From an uncultured bacterium (GTDB lineage Bacteria > Patescibacteriota > Gracilibacteria > Absconditabacterales > Absconditicoccaceae), in contig CAIXFE010000002.1 of assembly GCA_903918675.1 (NCBI GenBank), forward strand, positions 1 through 37,132: a stretch of 37,132 bases of DNA, read 5' to 3'. Both the position numbers and the translations under genes were made by a program. The notes under the pieces are model-generated. The model had not been told where the DNA came from. It saw only the letters and a program-made list of their open reading frames with translations, and searched no databases. Positions 29,449-37,132 of this stretch are shown piece after piece; within the stretch, counting starts at the first letter, position 1; every line of letters begins with the position of its first letter.

Positions 29449-30387
29449 ATGTCTCATACCAAAAAAATATTCTGACTGTGAATGGTCGTAGGGATCGCAA
29501 TGGTTGCCTGACTGATGTTTTCTACTTCGTTGGCTGATGAAGTAGCGGGGACTCTTAGTAATGGTGTAGATCAAGGATTGACTATTGCACTTCCATGTAC
29601 TCCCGCTACTGTGTCTAACGGGTCAGTAAATGTTACTACCTGTGTAATTACTTGTAATTCCCATTATACACTCAGCAATAATGCATGTGTAGCTAATCAA
29701 TCGTCAAACAACGGTTGAGGTGGTGGCGGTGGTGGTGGTTGAATAGCTCAAGATTTTTGTCCTAACTGAGATCTTTCTGCCAGTCACTATGATGGACTTT
29801 GCACGTCCGTGCCTTCATCAACAGGGACTAATTCGACAGGGATGAATCAAAATTCTTCTGCGTCGGGATCCAATTTAGTATGTTCGATTGTAGGCTCTTC
29901 TTTCACAGATGAATTCAACCAAGGATATCTGTATGCCTGTCATATTTGAATCACTACTATGCAGACTATCCAGCAAGCAGATATGACATGATTTTTGATC
30001 AGATCTAATGTAGCTAAAATGATCTCGAACTATGCTATCAAGGTATTGAAAAGGACTCCCAATACTTGAGCCATCTGTAGCTTCGGCGATATCGCAGACC
30101 AGACGTCAGAGATGCAACTGTATATCAAGCTTTCTTGTCAGCTTGGACTCATGGGGATCAATATGACTGACTTCGATCCCAATGGCCTAGTGACGAGAGC
30201 TCAATTTGGCACACTACTTTCTAGGACCTTATGGGGAACTCGCTATGACTGATGAACACCTTATTACATCCATCATCTTTTGGCGCTCCAAACAGTTGGC
30301 ATTATGAATACTATCACTGATCCTGAAAATATGCTCGAAGTAAGATGATACGTCATGCTTATGCTCATGAGAGCAGAAGGGATATAA
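29449..30387 (+). CDS. secreted protein ending in the shared SLH-like module
   Basis: 312 residues. Signal/anchor MSHTKKIFGLGMVVGIAMVA (three TGA), a Cys-rich 80-residue part (VTTCVITCNSHYTLSNNAC), the Gly linker GGGGGGGG with TGA ends, the motif DFCPNGDLSASHYDGLC, then the module: GYLYACHIGITTMQTIQQAD, IRSNVAKMISNYAIKVLKRT, CQLGLMGINMTDFDPNG, VTRAQFGTLLSRTLWG, YYIHHLLALQTVGIMNTITD. The C-terminal module is very close in DNA and protein to that of the LRR protein, and less so to the one at 2-895. It may be the minimal member of the family. Confidence 0.9.
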
Positions 30388-30445
30388 TTGCGAGATTACT
30401 AACTATCGATACATCAATAAATAATCGAGACATAAGAACATAAAG

Positions 30446-30474
30446 AGCTACTCTCCACTTGAGTAGCTTTTTTT
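30446..30474 (+). terminator. rho-independent terminator, surface gene unit
   Basis: Perfect 8-bp stem agctactc/gagtagct with seven T. The same stem with a different loop ends the LRR gene at 35242-35270, as if module and terminator were copied together. Confidence 0.92.
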
Positions 30475-30799
30475 ATATCTCTATCTCAAAGAGATCAAGA
30501 CATCGTCATCCTGAGACAAACATTGCCAGGTCCCCATTGCCTTTTTGCGAAATAGCCATTTCCTTACAAAAAAGATATATCTCTGAAAGTTGAGTCGCGG
30601 TCTGCTATTTCTCACCACGCACGGTCTCCCGACACAGCCCATTCTTCTGATCTGTCAACATTTTATCTTCCATCTCAGACTCGAGAAATTGACAACTCTC
30701 AGTTCTCAAGCCCCTTTCTCTTGCAATAGGATAGCCAATCATCATTTTAATGTAAATAAGATTTTTCTATCCGTTTTTTTAATTTCTATATCACGTACA
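30475..30799. other. intergenic region without a supported gene
   Basis: The frame of the following gene is open back to about 30590, but the extension has no signal peptide and only a TTG start, so the ATG at 30800 behind a T-rich leader is preferred. No tRNA, repeat or clear promoter was seen. Confidence 0.5.
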
Positions 30800-33700
30800 A
30801 TGAAAAAGTTTCTTAAAAAACTCCTGCTCCCGGGAGCGATCTTATTTTTTTGAATTTCCATCTATGGGATTATTTCTTTTGTAGGAGCTGATGAATTGAA
30901 TTGAGTTGATCAGATCCAAAGTGGAATTCTGGAGGTTCCACAGTGACAAGTATTGAGCTGAATGGCTCCCGTGATTCAGAGTGGAAATGAGGAGTCTCCA
31001 CAGTGACAAGCATTGAGCTGAACTGATCCTATGATTCCAAGTGGGAACGTAGAAATTTCTAGTCTTCCATTACAGGGACAGGATTGGGGTACAATTTATA
31101 ATGCGTTAGCTAATGTGCTCCGAAATTCTGGTGTTTCTAATAATCTATGAAATGTAACCGATGGTAATGTCACCAATTTTTCTAACTTATCTTTTTGGAC
31201 TGATTATTGAATGATTACTTTCCAAAATAATGTCGATCTGACTAATGCAGATACCCATGCGTTCCTTGAAAATCTAGAGAACGCTATCGATATAACTGGA
31301 GATTATATTTTTTTCAATCCGCAATGAAATGGGGCTGCATTAAATGCCCCTACTCAGATTCAATTTTGGCCAGAGAACGTTCCATTTATCTGATCTGAAC
31401 CAGCCAAAGATTATGTGATAGCAAGAGATACTGATGGGAATATTTTGTCTGATGAGGAACGAAGTGGTTTACTCGCTGATAATCTATTATCATGTGATAT
31501 GTGACTCGAAGGACGATATTGTAATCTGCGAGCAAATCACTTTACCTCTTTCCAGCTTTTTATTCCTCCTGTACCAGGCATCCTTCCTTACCGTGAAGGC
31601 AATCCGCCAGATGGATTTATCAAGCTCGTCGATGACATCAACAATCCTCAATATATGGTATACATGAGAGAAAACCCTATCGATGACAATGGATATTCCT
31701 ATGAAGAAATGCAAAATTATACTCCCAACAAGAATGAGGCTTTGCCCACTACCGCCCTTATGAATATTTTACTCTCATCTAATCACTCTACTACTTGGGT
31801 AGCAGAAAGTGGCATCATGCAGGATCCATGAAATCGACCTGATTGGGTTGGGGATGCAACGTGAGAAGCATGATATAATCTTCTATCCGTTAATAATAAT
31901 GTAGACGTTGGTGAACAACCCGCAGTTTCGCAATGACCATATTTTGTCGCTATGAATTGATCTACATCGGCTAGGATCAGAACTATTTATACTAGCACTG
32001 ATATTGCGAGCTCCATAGCATTTTCTTGTGACAATGTAACAGATGTCCCTACAGGAGAATGTAATGCTCTGGTAGATTTATATAATGCGACTAATGGCGA
32101 TAATTGGTCATTTGATTCAGATGATGGTAATCCCCGGATGAGCGATAACAATGTCTGCAATCGATACGGTATATATTGCGAAGAAGGTCATGTCATATGA
32201 ATGGAGCTTGAGGAAATAGGATTGGATGGAGATGTCCCTAGTAGCATTTCCGGGCTCCAATATTTACAAGAATTTGATCTGTATGGTAACAGTATCAAAT
32301 CCATTCCCGATTCTATCTGAGAACTTACGGGGCTTATTTCACTTGAACTTTCTGACAATGTTATTCATTCATTGCCTGATAGTATAGGCAAGCTCGTCAA
32401 TTTGAATGAATTGTATATCTATGATAATTACATCTCTTCTTTGCCAGACATCAGTCATCTTTCGGCCTTGACGACGCTAGATGTCAGCGACAATCGGCTC
32501 TCGGCAATTGATCTTCATGGACTAACGAGTCTCCAATATTTGTTCCTTGCTGACAATCTTCTTACTACATTGTGAGATGATATTATGGATATTGATGGTA
32601 TTGGATGATGACAAATTTCTCTGGAAAATAACTGTCGGGATACTTCATCCATGAGTACGGGGCTTGTAAGCTGGATCAATCAGTATCTTGAAGGTGCTAC
32701 TCGACAAGAGATTTCTAACCCTGTATGTGCTGATGATCCCAAAGAGGTCGCCGCTCTGACTGATCTTTATAATGCTACTGGTGGACCTGATGAGTGGGAC
32801 TCGAACGATAACTGGTGAGATAGAAGTGTGAGTATCTGTACCCGGTATGGAGTAGACTGCCGTGGTGGGAATACTGTTCGTTGGCTGATTTTGAAGGATA
32901 ATTATCTCTCTGGATCTATCCCATCAAGCTTTGGAAATCTTACTCATCTCAATAGAGTAAATTTGCAAGATAATAATATTACTTCGATCCCCGATAGCAT
33001 TGGCAATCTTTCTGGCATCAATGTTCTCATCCTGGATCATAATAATATTACTTCGATCCCCGCAAGCATTAGCGGGCTTATCAATCTCGGACAATTGAAT
33101 ATACAAAACAATCAGATTAACTCACTACCAGATAGTATCGGAGATTTGCACAATCTGAGACGTTTTTTCTTCAATGATAATTGGCTTACCAATCTTCCTG
33201 ATACCTTAACGCAGGAAAATATACCCAACATGGATTCTTCCTACTTTAGCATGGAGAATAACTGTATCTGGACATGACGTGTAGCTACTGGTGTGATGAG
33301 CTTCTTAAACGATGATTTAGAAACCGATCGGTGAGATCAATTTCATTGTGCTATGCCATATATCATTGCTAGTGAATATTCCGGTAATTTCGACAACAGT
33401 CCATTTGACAGCTGATTTTTGGACAATGTATTTATCTATGATTATCTTCCTACATGAGTGAATTTTACGAGCTGAGATGAGAATTCTCTCTTGGTGATAT
33501 ACAATTCCGGGTTTTCAGTAGACAACGATACCTTTGCATGAAATTTCTTATGGATCCCGACATACAATGCTAGGCTAGCCGTAGGATATGGTAACTGGGA
33601 TGGTGTGCTGCGTGCCCCTAGTGAAACAACCCTTACTGCTGCACTCGGAGAGCATGGATTGCCAGTTGCTGAAGATGGGACTTGAACAAGAAGACTTATT

Positions 33701-35215
33701 GCCGTGAGAGAGGTAGGAGCTAGCTGAGCAACATTAATCTATACAGGAAACGATGTATTCTCAGGGGCTGATTCATTCCTTGGTGAGCCTCTGTTCATCC
33801 GAGGGATACAACTCTCCTGATATGTATCAGACGATTTCAATCAGAACTCACAACTTACTATTTATAGATCTGAAACTGGGGCATCTCGGGAACAAAATAC
33901 CCCATACCCCTTCTGTCTTGAATCTTTTGGTGGCGTCTGTCTGTTTGTAAGTGACCGTTTCTCTTACTTTAGTATCGTACAGGAAACACCGACCCGATCT
34001 GAGATTTATTGACCTATACGATCAGGACTTGTAGCACAAGGGATACACAATAATCTTGATGAAGTAAATAATGAAAACATCACCGGATTCTCCCATCTCT
34101 ATTTTGAGATCGAATGAGTAGGAAGGATCGAATTTTTGGAACCCGTAGATCTGAGTACTAATACCATACAACAATTTTTAACTCATATGTACCAAAACAT
34201 TTCATCCTATCTCAATATGACTTGATGACTAATAGCATTTAATCCTGATGGAGAACGAGGTTCGGGCGAGTGATTGAATGTCCCTGCCCAGGTCACGATG
34301 TACTTTGCGACGTACCCATTCGGTCAAGACATATCGGCAAATAATCGGGAAGCTATAGCACCATACATCATCGTAAAAGATAGCGATGGAGAAACAATAT
34401 CTGGAGATATGTTGAGCAACCTGTCTTGTCACGATCAGGGTATGCAGATACAAAGCAAAGGTTCCTTACTTCTCCAAAGTATAAGTACATTAACTCCAAG
34501 TCGTGCTTATTGTGAGTTCACCACCGAGCACTTTACTTCATTTGCACTTATATATCCCGATGGTGGAGATAGCACCACTTCTCCGAATCAATGAGGTGGT
34601 GGAGGATGAATGACAAAAGACAATTGTCCGAATGGCGATACATCAGCGAGTTTCTATGACGGTAAATGCGATACAATAGTGACCACTACTGGTGGCGCTA
34701 CATCCAATCCATGATATCTTGTATGATCACCATTTACTACTGAAATAAATAACGCATATCTCTATGCATTCACTCATGGCATTACTACAATGCCTACTAT
34801 TCTCCAAGCGAATATGACAGGTAATCTTATTAGATCTAACATGGCGAAAATGATCGTAAATTATGCAATCCATGTCTCTGGAAAAACTCCCAATACCTGA
34901 GCTATCTGTAGCTTCGATGATATCTGAAATCAATCCGTAGAATTACAGACTTATATCAAACTTTCCTGCCAACTCTGACTCATGTGAGTCTGACTTACTT
35001 CATTCTCTCCTGATGGTATCGTCACGAGAGCTGAATTTGGGACAGTACTTTCTAGGTTACTCTATGGTTCTGTAAATGAATGAGGTACTCCGTATTATAT
35101 AGATCATCTCTCCGCGCTCAAAGCCGCTGGCATTATGAATACTATCGCTGATCCTGAGCATATGATGGAGATCAGATGATATGTCATGCTCATGCTCATG
35201 AGAGCTGCACAATAA
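30800..35215 (+). CDS. giant leucine-rich-repeat surface protein
   Basis: 1471 residues, open once TGA is Gly. Signal/anchor segment in residues 1-33 (LLLPGAILFFGISIYGIISF). Residues 40-79 are two exact-length 20-residue repeats with PQGQ and LSG cores. A large region to about 430 is unassigned. Two LRR blocks follow, each opening with a plant-type cap (ECNALVDLYNATNGDNWS; EVAALTDLYNATGGPDEW): residues about 467-590 and 673-820, with units like LTGLISLELSDNVIHSLPDS. Then an unassigned beta-rich stretch, the linker GGGGGG, the motif DNCPNGDTSASFYDGKC and the SLH-like module (from about 1274). LRR domains bind proteins; in an episymbiont, host contact is a natural guess but only inference. Confidence 0.9.
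30917..31036. repeat. two 60-bp in-frame repeats in the LRR gene
   Basis: Units 30917-30976 and 30977-31036, each 20 codons and built on agtgga...ccacagtgacaag.attgagctga. A third, truncated start follows (cca agt ggg aac). Both carry TGA glycines in identical places. Confidence 0.85.
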
Positions 35216-35241
35216 AAAATAATTTCATAGAGTACACAAAG

Positions 35242-35270
35242 AGCTACTCCGATAAAGAGTAGCTTTTTTT
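35242..35270 (+). terminator. rho-independent terminator of the LRR gene
   Basis: Stem agctactc/gagtagct, loop cgataaa, seven T. Same stem as at 30446-30474. Confidence 0.92.
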
Positions 35271-35318
35271 GTTCCATATTTTTTTCGTTGAAAGCAAAAT
35301 TGGAAACAATATACTTCT

Positions 35319-35348
35319 TTGCCAGAAGAGCTTTTTATTCTTTATAGT
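35319..35348 (+). promoter_or_regulatory. promoter of the thioredoxin-like lipoprotein, probably leaderless
   Basis: TTGCCA (35319-35324), 18-nt spacer, TATAGT (35343-35348). The ATG at 35354 begins six bases after the -10, so transcription would start at or next to the start codon. The same tatagtatag string occurs in the units at 8571 and 10047. Confidence 0.6.
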
Positions 35349-35353
35349 ATAGT

Positions 35354-35728
35354 ATGAAAAAAATTATCTTATTGGGAGTCATGATGAGCACCTTCTTTTT
35401 TGTTTGATGCCAAAACGCTTCCCCTACTACGACGGGTACGTGAACTACGGTTACCATCACCACAGGCAGCCTCGATGCCTTCGCCCAATGCTTGACGAAA
35501 GCTGGAGTCACGATGTATGGTCTTGAAACTTGTTCTCACTGTCAGCAGCAGAAAGCAATGTTTGGAGAGAGCTTCCAATATGTCACGTATGTAGATTGTG
35601 CCAAGGAGCCTAATCGCTGTACGACATTGAAATGAGTCCCTACCCGGGAATTTAAAGATAAAACTCAGCTAGAAGGAGTACAGAGTCTGGCTACATTAGC
35701 GCAGAAGTCTGACTGTGTCTTGAAGTAA
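35354..35728 (+). CDS. lipoprotein with VKOR-type thioredoxin-like domain
   Basis: 124 residues. Signal peptide MKKIILLGVMMSTFFFVGC with lipobox FVGC (TGA Gly). After a Thr-rich spacer comes a small thioredoxin-like domain: FAQCLTKAGVTMYGLETCSH, giving the redox pair C-S-H-C, then YVTYVDCAKEPNRC, and GVPTREF with the cis-Pro type turn. This matches the thioredoxin domain fused to bacterial VKOR proteins. Here it is free and lipid-anchored, without the VKOR membrane part in view. It would act outside the membrane in disulphide exchange; its membrane partner may be the flavoprotein gene 27 bp downstream, which is inference. Confidence 0.85.
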
Positions 35729-35755
35729 TACTATTTATTTTTTTTCGGGATCGTC

Positions 35756-37132
35756 ATGTACGCTCGTATTCTCAAAATAGTTGAGAGAATAATTGTATTT
35801 GCCGTGTACTATATAGTACCAGTTTTCGTGCTATTTATCTTGATACTATGATATCTAAATTTCATTTCTCCTCTCCATGCTCAGAGATTTTTCGCTTGGT
35901 TGGGATGGTGGATATTAGTATCACTCTTGGTCATTAAACCGATATCGATCATTGCCAAACGTCGTTTGAACGCTACATATTGGAAGATGCCTGAATGAAT
36001 CACATATCTTATTAGGGGATGGACACACGATCCTATCCTTATATATATCAAAAATCTTTTTCTCAATACGGTCTATTCTCTCTCTCTTTATTTCATGAGA
36101 CTCAGGAGACAGATGGGGATCACCGTATTTCGATCTATCTTTACGCATCGAGTACTTTTGGAGATCATCCGTTATAGACAATGAGCTCCCTTCCTTTTCA
36201 TGAGTAAAAATCTTTTTGTTTGGGTCGGGATCATCGGATTGTTTGCGTTGTTTATCGGATTCATTACCTCCAACACTCCGGCGATCAAACTCCTCAAACG
36301 CAGACGAAAACCCGTCCAGAGAATAGCATATCTCGCGTTCTTAGCAGCCAGCATCCATCTTTTTTTCTTCTCCCATGATCTGACTTATTTAGTCATCTTT
36401 TTCGTGTATCTTCTTTTGAAAATTTGGGAACGACGGCCAGTTAAGGTGAAACCTGTAGGAGAGATAAAGTCTGAACCTGTGAAAAGCGTTCCGTCACTCA
36501 TGGCGGCTAGAGTCATTAACCACGGCATGCTTACTGATCACGTATTGGAACTCGTCGTAGAAGTCCATCAGGAGCTTGTTGTCCTCCCTGGACAATGGGC
36601 ACTCTTTTCTTTCACGGACAAGGAGTGAGCATTTACGAGAGCATATTCTATCACAGATCGAGATGTAGACACAGGGACGACATTACTTACGTTTACCATC
36701 AAAATTATAGGATGAAGAAGTACGACCTTGCTGAGCACCGTCAAGATCTGAGACACGCTCCAGATCAAAGGTATCTATGGTAAATTTGTACTTCAGCCTA
36801 CTCCGCTGCCCAAAGTATTTATAGCTACGGGAACTGGTGTTTCTCCTCTTATAAATATGGCTACGCACTGCGATGTCCCAGACAAGACATTACTGTATTC
36901 TGTCCCTTATCATCAAGATTTGTTTTATGAAGAGAGGATCAAAAAGATTCACAATCTTCACTATGAGATTTATATCACCAGAGAAGAAGTGGAAGGATAC
37001 CATTTTGGTAGGTTAGATGCCAAGAAATTTACTTATGCCAAAGATACAGAATTTTATGTCTGTGGAAACCCCCAGGCAGTAGATCAGATCATTCATGATT
37101 TATCTGAAAAATGATATACCCAGATATTCCAT
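35756..37132 (+). CDS. ferric-reductase-like membrane flavoprotein (3' partial)
   Basis: 459 residues to the window edge. N-terminal membrane part with about five segments, including VFVLFILILGYLNFI and WVGIIGLFALFIGFITSN, then RIAYLAFLAASIHLFFFSHD, the pattern of YedZ/ferric-reductase haem-binding cores (His in ASIH). From about residue 245 a ferredoxin-NADP-reductase module: LPGQWALFSF, FAD-binding RAYSI, GIYGKF, nucleotide loop FIATGTGVSPLINM and EFYVCGNPQAV. It would pass electrons from NAD(P)H through FAD and haem to an acceptor across the membrane. Start at ATG 35756; several TGA Gly (RQGAPF, KEGAFT, KIGDTL). Confidence 0.88.

Noticed and set aside
30590-30799. N-terminal extension of the LRR protein
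   Set aside because: No ATG; it would bury the signal peptide and lacks any start context.
33753-33950. 65-codon plus-strand frame inside the LRR gene
   Set aside because: Different frame; the main frame is open through this stretch when TGA is Gly.

Overview
The window comes from a bacterium of the Candidate Phyla Radiation that reads UGA as glycine (genetic code 25), so a Gracilibacteria (BD1-5) or Absconditabacteria (SR1) relative. The sequence does not decide between the two. The evidence is direct. Nearly every long gene is broken by in-frame TGA codons, many of them exactly where an invariant glycine belongs: the HxGH motif of tyrosyl-tRNA synthetase, the HxxG motif of a VanX-type dipeptidase, the nucleophile elbow of an alpha/beta hydrolase, the lipobox of two lipoproteins, and TopA. 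With only TAA and TAG as stops, the fragments join into full-length genes. All CDS coordinates here use that code. Most genes lack a Shine-Dalgarno sequence and many start right after a T/C-rich stretch.

Layout. 1-8530: the end of a secreted surface protein, a D-Ala-D-Ala dipeptidase (minus strand), DNA topoisomerase I with a lysine-rich tail, a MazF/PemK-like protein, and a run of three lipoproteins and one membrane protein. Three of these four share a T/C-rich leader. 8571-12739: an accessory stretch. A HTH-Panacea antitoxin and MazF-like toxin pair sits between two copies of a structured intergenic unit. It is followed by a NYN nuclease, a small unknown gene, a membrane protein, and a DUF559 nuclease bracketed by inverted palindromic elements. 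12772-18979: a possibly 5'-truncated ASKHA-like gene, then a tightly overlapping operon with its own promoter: tyrosyl-tRNA synthetase, an unknown protein, inositol-3-phosphate synthase, a SIS sugar-phosphate isomerase, a nucleotidyltransferase and an alpha/beta hydrolase. 19002-22496: phosphoglycerate mutase, a small gene with a strong SD and no TGA codons, and an Fe-S PD-(D/E)XK nuclease carrying a palindromic element inside its reading frame.

22502-35270 is a surface-protein island: tandem repeats, two paralogous SLH/CARDB-type secreted proteins, rubrerythrin under a promoter with an operator-like palindrome, an Ig-like repeat protein, a short module protein, and a 1471-residue leucine-rich-repeat protein. 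Three proteins in the window (at 2, 29449 and 30800) end in the same Gly-rich linker, Cys motif and roughly 180-residue SLH-like module. 35319-37132: a thioredoxin-like lipoprotein and the start of a ferric-reductase/FNR flavoprotein that runs off the window.

The most interesting candidates for undescribed biology are the Ino1/TyrRS operon, the toxin-antitoxin cassette between duplicated structured units, and the palindromic element that brackets the DUF559 gene and also lies inside a nuclease gene.
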